Positions 19,433-29,568 of a stretch of 64,000 nt of DNA are shown here, one piece after another. Every line of letters begins with the position of its first letter. Position 1 is the stretch's first letter. This DNA comes from Pseudomonadota bacterium. GTDB taxonomy: Bacteria; Pseudomonadota; Alphaproteobacteria; Sneathiellales; Sneathiellaceae. The DNA lies in NCBI GenBank assembly GCA_024743055.1, contig JANSXH010000006.1, positions 156,868-220,867 of the forward strand, given 5' to 3'. A program made the position numbers and the translations under genes. The notes under the pieces were generated by a model that made no database searches, was not told the DNA's origin, and saw only the letters and a program-made list of their open reading frames with translations.

Positions 19433-20431
19433 ATGAAAAAGCGAAAAATCACAAAATTCCTGTTTAGGTCCGCCCTCATCTCTATTTTCATTTATTTTGC
19501 TATTGCCATTGGTCTAATACTGTCACAACCGCTGAAAACATTGGACGGATCGAATACGCTTTCTTTTCCTCAAACCTCTGCCGTTGCCAACCAAGATAAT
19601 TTTCAAGCGACCTACTATACGGCACGCGATGGCACGAAACTCAATTTACGCCGCTATCCTTCTCAATCGGACAAAACCCCATTAGTCATTCTGATTCACG
19701 GGTCAGGTTGGCATGGGGGTGGCTATACAAGCCTTGCAGAATTCCTATCAGACACCGGACAGTTTGATATTTTGTTACCGGACCTTCGAGGGCATGGCCC
19801 GGAAACAAAAACCCGTGGCGACGTCGCATATATCGGGCAGCTTGAAGATGACCTTGCCGATCTGATCAAGACCTTTAAATCGGGGAATCAAAAGGTCTTT
19901 ATGATCGGACATTCAAGTGGCGGAGGGCTCGTAACTCGTTTCGCAGGGGGTGAACACGGATATATGTTGAACAAAGCCGTCCTGATGGCGCCTTACTTAA
20001 AATACAACGCCCCAACAATGCGTGAGAAATCCGGCGGTTGGGCCCATCCATTAACACGTCGTATCATCGGCCTGAGCATGCTCAACACGGTTGGCATTAC
20101 CTGGTTTAATGACATGACCGTAATTCAATTTAACTACCCGCTATCACTGCTAGAAGGACCATCCGGTCCGTCCGCAACGCAAAGCTATAGCTATCGCCTC
20201 AATACCTCTTTTGCACCGCGAATGGCCTACCTCGAAGACATCACTGCTTTGCCGAATTTTCTTTTGATCGTTGGTGCAGACGATGACGCCTTTATTGCAA
20301 CGAATTTTGAAAAGACGATGTCCGCCGCGACCAATAAGGGCAAATACCAGATCGTACAAGACGTGGATCATTTGGGATTAATAAACAATGACACTGCCAA
20401 AACGTCAATTCTTGAATATTTGAGTGAATAG
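19433..20431 (+). CDS. Membrane-anchored alpha/beta hydrolase
   Basis: A 332-aa serine hydrolase with an N-terminal positively charged anchor (KKRKITKFLFR) and one membrane helix (about residues 12-31), so the catalytic domain probably lies in the periplasm. The oxyanion region is LVILIHGSGWHGGG, the nucleophile Ser161 is in MIGHSSGGG, the acid is among Asp283-285 in VGADDDAF, and the catalytic His is His313 in VDHLGL. PDLRGHGPE is typical of lysophospholipase-like members. The physiological substrate is not evident. It converges on the NTF2-like gene with a 13-bp gap. Confidence 0.85.
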   Translation: MKKRKITKFLFRSALISIFIYFAIAIGLILSQPLKTLDGSNTLSFPQTSAVANQDNFQATYYTARDGTKLNLRRYPSQSDKTPLVILIHGSGWHGGGYTSLAEFLSDTGQFDILLPDLRGHGPETKTRGDVAYIGQLEDDLADLIKTFKSGNQKVFMIGHSSGGGLVTRFAGGEHGYMLNKAVLMAPYLKYNAPTMREKSGGWAHPLTRRIIGLSMLNTVGITWFNDMTVIQFNYPLSLLEGPSGPSATQSYSYRLNTSFAPRMAYLEDITALPNFLLIVGADDDAFIATNFEKTMSAATNKGKYQIVQDVDHLGLINNDTAKTSILEYLSE

Positions 20432-20444
20432 AGCCTTCGCGCCG

Positions 20445-20867
20445 CTACCCATCCGTATGCAGGTAGTCCAGCCGGTCGGTATGGAGGCTGATCAGGCGCC
20501 AGGCGCCCTCTTCTTTTCTAAAGATTTTAGTGGCGCGGATTTGGACGGGCGGGAGGTCGTTTTCACCGTCGGCCTGATCGTTCTGGCCGACTTCGATGCT
20601 GTGGGCATAGCCGAGGTCGCCATTGACGGCGAGATGGACCTGAGTGGTGACGACCTTGCCGCCGAGCTTGAGATCGGCCTGGCGTTGCCAGTCGGCCAAC
20701 ACCTCACCCCAACCGACCTGATAGCCGCCATCTGGCCCCATATAGATAACGTCCTCACTATGGGACCAGATTTCCTTCATTAAAGTGAGATCGCCCGTAA
20801 ACATCTGGTTGGTGGCATCAAAGAACTTGTCGTGAGCCGCTTTCAATTCTTTTAGATCCAGGGACAT
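20445..20867 (-). CDS. NTF2-like / SnoaL-like domain protein
   Basis: A 140-aa cone-shaped alpha+beta fold protein: N-terminal helices (DLKELKAAHDKFFDA), a DLTLMKEIWSHSEDVIYMGPDGGYQVGWGEV stretch read in two parts, and a C-terminal sheet with ATKIFRKEEGAWRLISLHTD. This ending is typical of the DUF4440/SnoaL_3 group, which includes isomerase-like and binding proteins. No enzyme assignment is possible. It lies 18 bp downstream of tpiA on the same strand. Confidence 0.8.
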   Translation of the reverse strand: MSLDLKELKAAHDKFFDATNQMFTGDLTLMKEIWSHSEDVIYMGPDGGYQVGWGEVLADWQRQADLKLGGKVVTTQVHLAVNGDLGYAHSIEVGQNDQADGENDLPPVQIRATKIFRKEEGAWRLISLHTDRLDYLHTDG

Positions 20868-20885
20868 ATCTCGCTCCTTGCCTGT

Positions 20886-21644
20886 TTAGATGCAGGTATT
20901 GACGATGGGCCAAAAGTCCTCCGCTTTGAGGCTTGCACCCCCGACGAGCGCACCATCGACATTCTCGACGGCCATAAGCTCTGCCGCATTGCTGCCTTTG
21001 ACGGACCCGCCATAGAGAAGCCGCACCCGGCCGGAGTCGTTCATCAGTCCAGCAAGGTCTTTTCTGATATGAGCATGGACTGCCTTCACGTCGTCCGCCG
21101 TTGGCGTCTTGCCCGTGCCGATGGCCCAGACAGGTTCATAGGCGATGACTGTGTTGGCGGCTGTAGCTGCAGCCGGCAGAGAATTGCGGACCTGATCGGT
21201 AATGACATCAAGGGTCTTACCCGCATCGCGCTCCTCCAGCGTTTCACCAACACAGACAATGGCAATCAATCCGGTGCGATGGGCGGCTTCCGCCTTGGCT
21301 CTGACTGTCTCATTGCTCTCGCCATGGTCGGCTCGCCGCTCTGAATGACCGACAATACAGAATTTACCTCCTGCATCCTTGACCATCTCAGCACTGATGT
21401 CGCCGGTATGGGCCCCCTTCTCGTTCGGATGGCAATCCTGGCCACCAATCTGAACCGGGCTGTCCAGAGAGATCCGGGCCATTTCCCGTAATAAAGTCGC
21501 AGGAGGGCAGATCAGAATATCGCAGGCCGGGGTGTCGATTTTGCTAGCCCGCGCGGCCAGATCTTTAATCTCCATCACCGATGTATCGACAAGGCCGTTC
21601 ATTTTCCAGTTACCGGCAATCAGTTTTCTTCTTTCGTCCGACAT
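20886..21644 (-). CDS. tpiA: Triosephosphate isomerase
   Basis: Interconverts dihydroxyacetone phosphate and glyceraldehyde 3-phosphate. The motifs are complete: GNWKMNG (substrate Lys), CIVGHSERR (electrophilic His) and [13 protein letters not shown] (catalytic Glu), then [14 protein letters not shown]. The frame is open to an ATG at 21737, but GAGGG precedes tandem ATGs at 21647 and 21644. The second has better spacing and gives the usual length (252 codons with stop). Confidence 0.97.
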   Translation of the reverse strand: MSDERRKLIAGNWKMNGLVDTSVMEIKDLAARASKIDTPACDILICPPATLLREMARISLDSPVQIGGQDCHPNEKGAHTGDISAEMVKDAGGKFCIVGHSERRADHGESNETVRAKAEAAHRTGLIAIVCVGETLEERDAGKTLDVITDQVRNSLPAAATAANTVIAYEPVWAIGTGKTPTADDVKAVHAHIRKDLAGLMNDSGRVRLLYGGSVKGSNAAELMAVENVDGALVGGASLKAEDFWPIVNTCI

Positions 21645-21856
21645 CATATCCCTCAAAAAAACAGTTGAATTTCTGGCATAAATCGCAAATTTAAGTTCGT
21701 ATGCCATTTTTCGGGCCGGAAAGTAAGTCAGAAACACGCGAATGGGCGAAATTCCCGGTTGCTCCTGACCTACAGGCCCCTATAATCTGGCCGACTTACG
21801 GCAGAGATGCCGAGAGTAAAAAGATTTGATCATTTCAGGGATTGGTAGTCGATACA

Positions 21857-23743
21857 ATGCTTCACGCAATGCGCAAAGGTGCCGGTGGATGGCTCGCAAA
21901 AGGTTTGTTAGTTCTTTTGGTAGCGAGCTTTGCTGTCTGGGGTATTGGCGGAGATATGCTGACGAGCTCTCGTGGCAGTAACGTCATCGAAGTGGGAGAT
22001 GTGTCTGTTTCGTTTGGAGAGTTCCAGCGGGACTATCAGCGGAACCTGAATATCCTCTCCCAGCGGTTTCAGACCCGACTGACAGCCGAACAGGCGCGGC
22101 AGTTCGGACTGGCCCAGATGACCGTCAACCAGATCGCCTCCCGGGCGCTGGTGGAAGAAAAGACCAAACAGCTCGGTCTCAATGCGGATGATGCAGCGAT
22201 CCGACGGATGATCCAGCTGCAACCGATCTTCCAGAATGAATTCAACCAGTTTGATCGTTTCCGGTTCCAAAGCTTCCTGCAACAGAACGGCTATAGTGAA
22301 GGTGAATATGTAGAGATTGTCCGCAATGACATTACTGGCCAGCAGCTGATAAACAGCCTGACTATGCCGATCACCAAATCTCCTAAGGTGCTTTTGGATG
22401 TCATGTATGCCTATCAGGAAGAAAAACGCTCCGCCAGTTTTGTGGAAATCCTCGATAGCAACATTGGTTTTGCTCCGGCTCCGACAGATGAAGAGTTGAC
22501 AGAGTATGTCTCAGCAAATCCTGAGCGGTTCTCGGCACCGGAATACAGGAAGATCAGTTATCTGTATTTGAAGCCGGAAGATTTCGTTGAGGAAACAGCC
22601 GTTAGCGATAAAGATCTACAGAATGAATATGAAGGCCGGTTGAGTGAGTTCAATGTGCCCGAAGTTCGGTCCGTTCAGCAGATGATTTTTGACTCCGAAG
22701 AGAGCGCACAAGCAGCTCTCAATCAGATTGAAGGTGGCAGCAGTTTCGAAGAAGTCGGTTTGTCTGAGCTACAACTGACACCAGAGGATCTGGATCTTGG
22801 CTTGATGTCCGAACAGGACTTGCTACCGGAGCTTCAAGGGCCGGTATACAACCTGCTGCAGGATGGGGTCTCGAAGCCAGTCAAAACAGTTCTCGGATGG
22901 CACCTGGTGAAGGTGACTGAGATTCAGCCGGAGACGTCAAAAACGCTGGACGAAGTCAAGGACCAGCTAACCCAGGATATCCGTTTGCGTGAAGCCTATG
23001 ACGTCATGTTCCGTCAGGCGACAAAAATTGAAGATGAGTTTGCCGGTGGCGCAACTGTTGCGGATGCCGGTAAGGCGGTTGGCATTCCTGTTGTCACTGT
23101 AGATGCGGTGGATTCCCAGGGGAATGATGCGTCCGGTCAACCAATCACCTCCCTGCCCGCCGATCCGGCGTTTTTGGCAGATGCCTTTACCCGACCCTCA
23201 GATAGCGACGCGGAATTGCGCGAAACGCAATCAGGTGCCTATTTCGCCATCGCCATAGACGGTATCACTGAAGCAGCTGTCCGTCCCCTCGCCGATGTCA
23301 GAGAGCAGGCAACAACCGACTGGCAGACCAATTGGCGTCAGGAAGAAGCCCGCAAACAGGCGGATGCCTTACTCTTGAAGACAACAGAAGGGGAAAGTCT
23401 GGAGAAAATCGCTGAGTCTACGGGATCCACGATACAAACTTCTCCTGCCGTACAGCGCACCGGCTCCCCCGGTGATTTGTCGCCAGAGCTGCGCGATGGA
23501 TTGTTTGGACTGCAAAAAGGTGCCTTTGGCGTTGGTCCTAACGCAGCGGGCAACGGTTTCGTTCTTTATACGATCGCAGATATTATTCCGGCCGAGACAA
23601 GTGCCGATCCGGAAGCGGCGGAACAGATGTCCGCTCAATTGGCCAATGGCATTCGCGCCAGTATTCTGTCCCAGTATGAATCCTACCTTCAGAAGCAAAT
23701 CGGCATCTCCGTCAAGGAAGACCTGATCCGGGAATATTTTTAA
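21857..23743 (+). CDS. PpiD-like periplasmic chaperone / peptidyl-prolyl isomerase (SurA_N family)
   Basis: A membrane-anchored folding factor for envelope proteins, 628 aa from the ATG at 21857. The N-terminal pattern MLHAMRKGAGGWLAKGLLVL and one membrane helix (residues ~11-32, ending FAVWGIGG) match PpiD-like proteins. A SurA_N-like region follows (VSFGEFQRDYQRNLN), then a parvulin-type domain around 250-350 (VRSVQQMIFDSEESA ... GWHLVKVTEIQP) and a second, degenerate rotamase-like C-terminal part. The frame is open from a TTG at 21842, but the family start favours 21857. trpE begins 2 bp after its stop. Confidence 0.92.
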   Translation: MLHAMRKGAGGWLAKGLLVLLVASFAVWGIGGDMLTSSRGSNVIEVGDVSVSFGEFQRDYQRNLNILSQRFQTRLTAEQARQFGLAQMTVNQIASRALVEEKTKQLGLNADDAAIRRMIQLQPIFQNEFNQFDRFRFQSFLQQNGYSEGEYVEIVRNDITGQQLINSLTMPITKSPKVLLDVMYAYQEEKRSASFVEILDSNIGFAPAPTDEELTEYVSANPERFSAPEYRKISYLYLKPEDFVEETAVSDKDLQNEYEGRLSEFNVPEVRSVQQMIFDSEESAQAALNQIEGGSSFEEVGLSELQLTPEDLDLGLMSEQDLLPELQGPVYNLLQDGVSKPVKTVLGWHLVKVTEIQPETSKTLDEVKDQLTQDIRLREAYDVMFRQATKIEDEFAGGATVADAGKAVGIPVVTVDAVDSQGNDASGQPITSLPADPAFLADAFTRPSDSDAELRETQSGAYFAIAIDGITEAAVRPLADVREQATTDWQTNWRQEEARKQADALLLKTTEGESLEKIAESTGSTIQTSPAVQRTGSPGDLSPELRDGLFGLQKGAFGVGPNAAGNGFVLYTIADIIPAETSADPEAAEQMSAQLANGIRASILSQYESYLQKQIGISVKEDLIREYF

Positions 23744-23745
23744 AT

Positions 23746-25263
23746 ATGGCCATTCAGCCCGCATTTGCAGAGTTCAAGGAAAAACACGACCAGGGACTCT
23801 CGCAAATACTCTGGACAACTCTGGTTGCCGATCTGGAAACCCCTGTCTCTGCCATGATGAAACTGGCGGAGGGGAAACCCAACTCCTTTTTGCTGGAATC
23901 CGTTGAAGGCGGCGCTGTTCGCGGTCGCTATTCCATCATCGGCATGAAACCGGACCTGATCTGGCGCTGTGACGGCACAGAGGCCCGGATCAACCGCACC
24001 GCCCGCTTTGACCCTGATGCCTTTGTCGCCTGCGAGGAGCCGGTGCTGGCGAGTTTGCAGTCCTTGATTGATGAAAGTCACATCGATCTGCCGGAGAACC
24101 TGCCGCCCATGGCCGCCGGCCTCGTCGGCTATATGTCCTATGACACGGTGCGGCTGATGGAGGATATCCCGGATGGCAATCCTAAAGAGCTGGATGTGCC
24201 GGATGGCATGTTTATCCGGCCCACTGTCATGGCCATCTTTGATTCCATCCTTGATCTTGTCACCATCATAACCCCTGTCTGGACAGACGATAGCCGATCT
24301 GCCCAGAACGCCTATAACCACGCGGCGGAACGGCTTTCTGACGCGGTCCATGATTTTGAGCGCAGCCTGCCCCATTCGGCGTCATTCGATGGAGACGGCC
24401 TCGATCTACCGGAACCCAGTTCCAACACCAGCAAGGACGAATATTTCACGATGGTCGAGAAGGCCAAGGAATATATCCGGGCCGGCGATATTTTTCAGGT
24501 GGTTCCCTCGCAGCGATTTGAATTGCCGTTCGAATTACCGTCGCTCGCCTTGTACCGTGCGTTAAGGCGCACAAACCCCTCTCCCTTCATGTTCTACCTC
24601 AATTTCGGGGAGTTTTCGGTTGTCGGATCGAGCCCGGAAATATTGGTAAGGTTGCGCGACAACAAAGTCACCATCCGCCCCATAGCCGGCACCCGACCGC
24701 GTGGCGCCACGGCCGCGGAAGATGCGGCTCTAGCCCAGGATCTGCTATCCGATCCCAAAGAACTGGCCGAACATTTGATGTTGCTGGATCTCGGCCGTAA
24801 TGATGTCGGTCGAGTGGCCAAAATCGGCTCGGTGACAGTGACTGAGAACATGGAGATCGAAAATTATTCCCATGTCATGCATATCGTCTCCAACGTGGAG
24901 GGTGAGATCGCTGACAGCTTCACGGCTATTGATGCGTTAAAGGCTGGCTTTCCGGCAGGAACGGTATCCGGCGCGCCAAAGGTTCGGGCCATGGAGATCA
25001 TTGACGAGCTTGAGAAGAGCCGCCGAGGCATTTACGGCGGAGCCGTTGGTTATATCTCTGCCAACGGATCCATGGATACCTGTATCGCTCTCAGAACCGC
25101 CGTTGTGAAGGATAACAAGGTCTATATTCAGGCGGGTGGCGGCGTTGTCGCGGATAGTGATCCGGACGCGGAATATGAAGAGACAGTCAATAAGGCTAAA
25201 GCCCTGGTGAGAGCCGCTCAAGAAGCCGTCAGATATGCTTCCGATTCCAACAAGAACCGCTAA
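23746..25263 (+). CDS. trpE: Anthranilate synthase component I
   Basis: Converts chorismate to anthranilate with ammonia from TrpG, the first step of tryptophan synthesis. In the 505-aa protein the LLES element (residues 49-52) marks the tryptophan feedback site. The chorismate-binding domain shows RPIAGTRPRGAT, LMLLDLGRNDVGRV, FPAGTVSGAPKVRAMEII and GGGVVADSDPDAEYEET. Only 2 bp separate it from ppiD. TrpG, D and C lie further right but are separated from trpE by an oppositely oriented gene. Confidence 0.97.
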   Translation: MAIQPAFAEFKEKHDQGLSQILWTTLVADLETPVSAMMKLAEGKPNSFLLESVEGGAVRGRYSIIGMKPDLIWRCDGTEARINRTARFDPDAFVACEEPVLASLQSLIDESHIDLPENLPPMAAGLVGYMSYDTVRLMEDIPDGNPKELDVPDGMFIRPTVMAIFDSILDLVTIITPVWTDDSRSAQNAYNHAAERLSDAVHDFERSLPHSASFDGDGLDLPEPSSNTSKDEYFTMVEKAKEYIRAGDIFQVVPSQRFELPFELPSLALYRALRRTNPSPFMFYLNFGEFSVVGSSPEILVRLRDNKVTIRPIAGTRPRGATAAEDAALAQDLLSDPKELAEHLMLLDLGRNDVGRVAKIGSVTVTENMEIENYSHVMHIVSNVEGEIADSFTAIDALKAGFPAGTVSGAPKVRAMEIIDELEKSRRGIYGGAVGYISANGSMDTCIALRTAVVKDNKVYIQAGGGVVADSDPDAEYEETVNKAKALVRAAQEAVRYASDSNKNR

Positions 25264-25272
25264 ATTCCAACC

Positions 25273-26427
25273 CTAGCCGTCATATTTCAGCGCCATGACA
25301 GCACTGATGGGAACAAAAACAAAACCGCGCTTGCGCGCTTCCGGCAGCCAGGTGCGGAGAACGGACATAGTCGCCTTGTGCGGATGACCGATGGCAATGG
25401 CAAGTCCCTTGCGACTGGAGATATCCTCGACTTTTCTAAGCTGCTTAAGAATTGCCTCTTCCTCAATCACGTTATCGATGAAGATATCCCGTTTGGCGGA
25501 CGGCATCCCACGGCTGACGGCAAAGCGATAGCCGACGGACGAAGCTGTGGTTTTTGAATCCAGGAACAACAGACCACGCTCAGCCAGAATATCCATGACT
25601 AGAGACATCGCATCCGAATTGGCTGTGAACCGACTTCCCATATGATTATTGACCCCAACATAGCCTTCAAAGCTATCCAGGTTCTTTTTAACCCGCCGTG
25701 TGAGTTCCTCAGGCGCTAGTCCAAGCAACAAGGCATCCGGACCCGGGTTCGTCAAATGATCAAGGGGCTCCATGGGCATGTGCAGCATGATTTCATGGCC
25801 GCGCGCGCGGGCATATTCAGCTTTGGACTGCAATTTCGAGGCATAAGGTAAAAAGGCTAAGGTCATTGGACCCGGTAAATCTGAGAGTTCCTCAACCCGA
25901 CCCTGACTAAGACCAACATCATCAATAACCAATGCAATCAAGGGCTTACCTTCAAATGGCGGCGCCAGGGCAGCATATTTGCGCCAGGGCGGATCAGATG
26001 TTGTTAGCGGCGCAATCGGCACTTGTCGGGCTTTAGGGAATTGATCCGGCTCGATGGCGGCTACACCTGTTTCCGCTTCCTTCGCTTTGAGGGCGGCGAT
26101 ATGGGCTTCCGGTGATATTTCTTTTGGATAATCATTTGAGGCAAAGGGGCTATCCTCTGGATAGTCATTGTTCTCAAAGGGGCTTGGCTCGATCGCCACA
26201 ACTGTATCCTGGACGGCAGGCGGCAGGATAAAGGCACTGACCACTTCCATCAGGGGTTTTTCTTCTGCCCTATTCAGGAGATTTCCAATAAGGACACCCC
26301 CACTGGCGCTGATCACCAACACGGCAATGCAGAGGATAAGAATTCGGGCAGGAGAGCTTGTCATCCCGCGGTCTTCCTCAATTTGTGGCGCCAAAGCGGC
26401 TTGTCTTTTCCCTCTTTGGGACGTCAT
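25273..26427 (-). CDS. Divergent polysaccharide deacetylase (YibQ-like), membrane-anchored
   Basis: A 384-aa protein with a basic N terminus, one membrane helix (residues ~28-50), an Ala/Pro/Glu-rich linker holding a tandem 11-residue repeat (residues 82-103), and a C-terminal deacetylase-like domain. The latter shows ALVIDDVGLSQG, GHEIMLHMPMEP and VGVNNHMGSRFT, the divergent polysaccharide deacetylase group represented by E. coli YibQ, which often lies near envC-like genes. Periplasmic carbohydrate or envelope work is inferred. GGGAG precedes the ATG. It is inserted against the direction of trpE and trpG. Confidence 0.85.
   Translation of the reverse strand: MTSQRGKRQAALAPQIEEDRGMTSSPARILILCIAVLVISASGGVLIGNLLNRAEEKPLMEVVSAFILPPAVQDTVVAIEPSPFENNDYPEDSPFASNDYPKEISPEAHIAALKAKEAETGVAAIEPDQFPKARQVPIAPLTTSDPPWRKYAALAPPFEGKPLIALVIDDVGLSQGRVEELSDLPGPMTLAFLPYASKLQSKAEYARARGHEIMLHMPMEPLDHLTNPGPDALLLGLAPEELTRRVKKNLDSFEGYVGVNNHMGSRFTANSDAMSLVMDILAERGLLFLDSKTTASSVGYRFAVSRGMPSAKRDIFIDNVIEEEAILKQLRKVEDISSRKGLAIAIGHPHKATMSVLRTWLPEARKRGFVFVPISAVMALKYDG
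26119..26184 (-). repeat. Tandem 33-bp coding repeat, two copies
   Basis: Two adjacent imperfect 33-bp units encode SPFENNDYPED and SPFASNDYPKE (residues 82-103 of the deacetylase-like protein). They lie in the flexible linker between the membrane anchor and the domain. Confidence 0.75.
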
Positions 26428-26662
26428 TCAGATGGTCTCCCCCATTTCCAAGGCGCAAGCCTGGGTCCTTTCTATGCCGATTATCCTTCTATTTCAATAT
26501 GGTAAATAAGCTATGAAGATTGCGCTGGAAATAAGGCAAAGGCTCAATTGTGGGCTTGACCATATCCAAAAAGAAGTGAAACTGCTATTGTTTCCGGGAT
26601 TGGTCTTAGGGTATTTAAGGTTCCTAAGATGCCTGCTGAATTGAACGTTCCAAGATATTGAT

Positions 26663-27256
26663 ATGATAACACTTATAGATAATTACGATAGCTTCACCTA
26701 TAACCTGGTCCAGTTTCTGGGGGAATTAGGTGCCGACATAAAGGTCTATCGCAACAATGTTGTGACGGTGGATGAGGTATTTTCCGAAAACCCGGACGGC
26801 ATCGTTCTCTCCCCCGGCCCTTGTGATCCGGACCGGGCAGGCATTTGCCTGGATCTGGTCAAACGGGCTGCGACGACAAACATGCCTGTATTCGGGGTTT
26901 GCCTTGGGCATCAAACAATAGGTCAGGTCTTTGGCGGTAAGGTTATCCGGGCGGACCAATTGATGCACGGTAAAACATCCCCTATTTCCCATAATGGGCA
27001 AGGGATATTCAAAGGGATCCCAAATGATTTCACGGCAACCCGTTATCACTCGCTGACCGTAGATCCGGCAACTATTCCTAATACGCTGGAAGTCACTGCG
27101 TCTACGTCTGACGGCGTGATTATGGGCCTCAGCCACAAGGATCTGCCAATGCATGGGGTACAGTTCCATCCGGAAAGCATCGCTTCCGAGCATGGACACG
27201 CCATTCTGCAGAATTTCCTTAATCTGACAAAGCCGGGTAACAAGGCAGCCGCATGA
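26663..27256 (+). CDS. trpG: Anthranilate synthase component II (glutamine amidotransferase)
   Basis: Supplies ammonia from glutamine to TrpE. A 197-aa class I glutaminase: ITLIDNYDSFTYNLVQ at the N terminus, the nucleophile in FGVCLGHQTIGQVFGG, and His/Glu of the triad in GVQFHPESIASEHG. It starts the trpG-trpD-trpC-moaC-moeA run and overlaps trpD by 4 bp (ATGA). About 235 bp upstream separate it from the divergent deacetylase-like gene and should contain its promoter. Confidence 0.97.
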   Translation: MITLIDNYDSFTYNLVQFLGELGADIKVYRNNVVTVDEVFSENPDGIVLSPGPCDPDRAGICLDLVKRAATTNMPVFGVCLGHQTIGQVFGGKVIRADQLMHGKTSPISHNGQGIFKGIPNDFTATRYHSLTVDPATIPNTLEVTASTSDGVIMGLSHKDLPMHGVQFHPESIASEHGHAILQNFLNLTKPGNKAAA

Positions 27257-28287
27257 CCGACAATATGCAGAATTTCAAAGGCCTGATTGCAAAAATTGCC
27301 GCAGGCAGCAGCCTCAGCATGGATGAAGCGAAAGAAGCGTTCAATATCATCCTCTCCGGTGATGCCACCCCGTCTCAGATGGGGGCCTTCCTGATGGGGC
27401 TTCATATCCGAGGGGAAACCGTTGAGGAACTTGTCGGTGCCGTCAGTGTCATGCGGGCCCGCGCCACCTATATCAAGGCGCCGGAGATGGCAATGGACGT
27501 TGTCGGAACCGGGGGTGACGGTCATGGGACCCTCAATATCTCGACAGCCGCTGCCTTTGTAACAGCGGGCGCCGGTGTTCCCGTTGCCAAACACGGTAAC
27601 CGTGCCGCCTCCTCTCGCTCCGGAACCGCGGATGTGCAGGCGGTTCTTGGGATAAACACGGAATGCGATCTGTCGCTGACCCAGAAAGCTCTTGATGAAG
27701 CCGGTATCTGCTTTATGGTCGCCTACCGCCATCACGGAGCGATGCGCCATGTCGGCCCGACCCGGATCGAGCTGGGCATTCGGACAATCTTCAACCTTCT
27801 CGGTGTCATGTCCAATCCGGCGGCGGTCAAACGTCAGTTGATCGGTGTCTATGACCCGAGATGGATGCGACCGATGGCTGAAACCTTGCGGGAGCTTGGC
27901 TCAGAACATATCTGGGTTATGTATGGATCTGATGGGTTGGATGAATTAACGACAACAGGTCCGTCCAAGGTTGTCGAGATGAAGGGTGGCGATATCCGGG
28001 AATTTGACATCCATCCGGAAGAATTCGGCCTCAAAAAGGTTGAGCTTAAGGACCTGAAAGGCGGCGTCCCTGAGGATAATGCCAAGGCCCTGATGGCCCT
28101 TCTGAAAGGCGAGGTAGGACCTTATCGGGATGTTACTTTGCTGAATGCTGGTGCATCCATCATGATCGGCGGCAAATGTGAAACCGTTGAAGAGGGTATC
28201 TCCCTGGCGGCAACCTCTATTGATGATGGCAGTGCCTTGAAAGCATTTGAGAATCTCAAGCGCATTACAAATGAAACGGTCTCTTAG
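27253..28287 (+). CDS. trpD: Anthranilate phosphoribosyltransferase
   Basis: Transfers phosphoribose from PRPP to anthranilate. The 344-aa protein has the PRPP-binding loops VGTGGDGHGTLNIST and KHGNRAASSRSGTADV, then HHGAMRHVGPTRIELGIRT and LLGVMSNPAAVKRQLIG. It overlaps trpG by 4 bp and ends 3 bp before trpC, so the three genes are probably translated together. Confidence 0.97.
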   Translation: MTDNMQNFKGLIAKIAAGSSLSMDEAKEAFNIILSGDATPSQMGAFLMGLHIRGETVEELVGAVSVMRARATYIKAPEMAMDVVGTGGDGHGTLNISTAAAFVTAGAGVPVAKHGNRAASSRSGTADVQAVLGINTECDLSLTQKALDEAGICFMVAYRHHGAMRHVGPTRIELGIRTIFNLLGVMSNPAAVKRQLIGVYDPRWMRPMAETLRELGSEHIWVMYGSDGLDELTTTGPSKVVEMKGGDIREFDIHPEEFGLKKVELKDLKGGVPEDNAKALMALLKGEVGPYRDVTLLNAGASIMIGGKCETVEEGISLAATSIDDGSALKAFENLKRITNETVS

Positions 28288-28290
28288 AAT

Positions 28291-29082
28291 ATGAGTATTC
28301 TCGCGAAAATATGTGACGATAAGCGTCTTCATATCCAGGCCTGTAAGGAAAAAACGTCCCTTGGTGAATTGGAAGAGGCCGCGAAACAGACTTCCGCGCC
28401 AAGAGGGTTTATTGAGGCTTTGAGAAAGCGGCGGAATGCCGGGCAATACGGACTGATTGCTGAGATTAAAAAGGCGTCCCCGTCAAAAGGATTGATCCGG
28501 GAGGACTTCGATCCGCCGTCGCTTGCCAAATCCTATGAAGATGGCGGCGCAACCTGTCTTTCTGTGCTGACAGATATTCCGTATTTCCAGGGGGATGATG
28601 CCTATCTGGTTGCTGCCCGCGCAGCCGTCTCGCTACCTGTATTGCGCAAAGACTTCATGCTTGACCCTTATCAGGTGATTGAGGCACGCGCGCTCGGCGC
28701 CGATTGCATTCTCTTGATTATGGCGGCGCTTGAAGACAGTCAGGCTCAAGAGCTGGAGCAATGCGCGACTGATTTAGGCATGGATGTGCTGGTTGAAGTC
28801 CATGATCGCGAGGAGCTGGAACGGACATCCGTTCTTAAAAGCCCCCTAATCGGCATCAATAACCGCAATTTGAAAACTCTCACAGTTGATATTGCGACAA
28901 CGGAAGATTTATCTCAGAATCTTCCGGAAGATTGTTTGGCCGTCAGTGAAAGCGGCCTCTATACCCCCGAAGACCTGGCGCGCATGGAACGCGCTGGTTG
29001 CGGCTGTTTTCTGGTCGGTGAATCTCTCATGCGTCAGGCGGACGTTGCCTCGGCTGTTCGCACTCTTCTGGCGACAGGCTAA
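28291..29082 (+). CDS. trpC: Indole-3-glycerol phosphate synthase
   Basis: Closes the indole ring in tryptophan synthesis. A 263-aa TIM barrel, monofunctional (no TrpF fused): [15 protein letters not shown] (catalytic Lys), [57 protein letters not shown] and [11 protein letters not shown] in order. It is followed by moaC after 9 bp; the trpC-moaC-moeA order is common in alphaproteobacteria. Confidence 0.97.
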   Translation: MSILAKICDDKRLHIQACKEKTSLGELEEAAKQTSAPRGFIEALRKRRNAGQYGLIAEIKKASPSKGLIREDFDPPSLAKSYEDGGATCLSVLTDIPYFQGDDAYLVAARAAVSLPVLRKDFMLDPYQVIEARALGADCILLIMAALEDSQAQELEQCATDLGMDVLVEVHDREELERTSVLKSPLIGINNRNLKTLTVDIATTEDLSQNLPEDCLAVSESGLYTPEDLARMERAGCGCFLVGESLMRQADVASAVRTLLATG

Positions 29083-29091
29083 GGAGGCGTC

Positions 29092-29568
29092 ATGTCCGGA
29101 TTTACGCATTTTGACAAGGATGGCGCCGCCCATATGGTGGATGTCGGCGCCAAGGAAGTCACGGAACGCACAGCAAGCGCCACCGCTACCATCACCATGA
29201 AGCCTGAGACATTCAAGCTTATTCAGGAAGGGAAAGCCAAAAAAGGCGATGTCCTCGGTGTCGCCCGACTTGCTGGCATCATGGCGGCCAAGAGAACCGC
29301 CGATCTTATCCCTCTTTGCCATCCGTTAGCCTTAACAAAAGTGGGAATTGAGTTTTCTTTAAATGCAGAAGAGAGCAGTATCCAGACCATAGCCACTTGT
29401 CAGCTTAAAGGCCGAACCGGTGTGGAGATGGAAGCCCTGACCGCTGCCAGCATCTGTGCCCTGACCATTTATGACATGTGCAAGGCGGTAGATCGCGGCA
29501 TGGTCATTAGTGAAACGAAGCTCCTGCATAAAAGCGGCGGAAAATCAGGAACCTTTAACGCAGCATGA
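29092..29568 (+). CDS. moaC: Cyclic pyranopterin monophosphate synthase
   Basis: Second step of molybdenum cofactor synthesis, making cyclic pyranopterin monophosphate from the product of MoaA. A 158-aa protein with [33 protein letters not shown] and [24 protein letters not shown], which hold the conserved His, Asp and Lys. AAGGAGG precedes the ATG. Its stop overlaps the moeA start by 4 bp. Confidence 0.97.
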   Translation: MSGFTHFDKDGAAHMVDVGAKEVTERTASATATITMKPETFKLIQEGKAKKGDVLGVARLAGIMAAKRTADLIPLCHPLALTKVGIEFSLNAEESSIQTIATCQLKGRTGVEMEALTAASICALTIYDMCKAVDRGMVISETKLLHKSGGKSGTFNAA

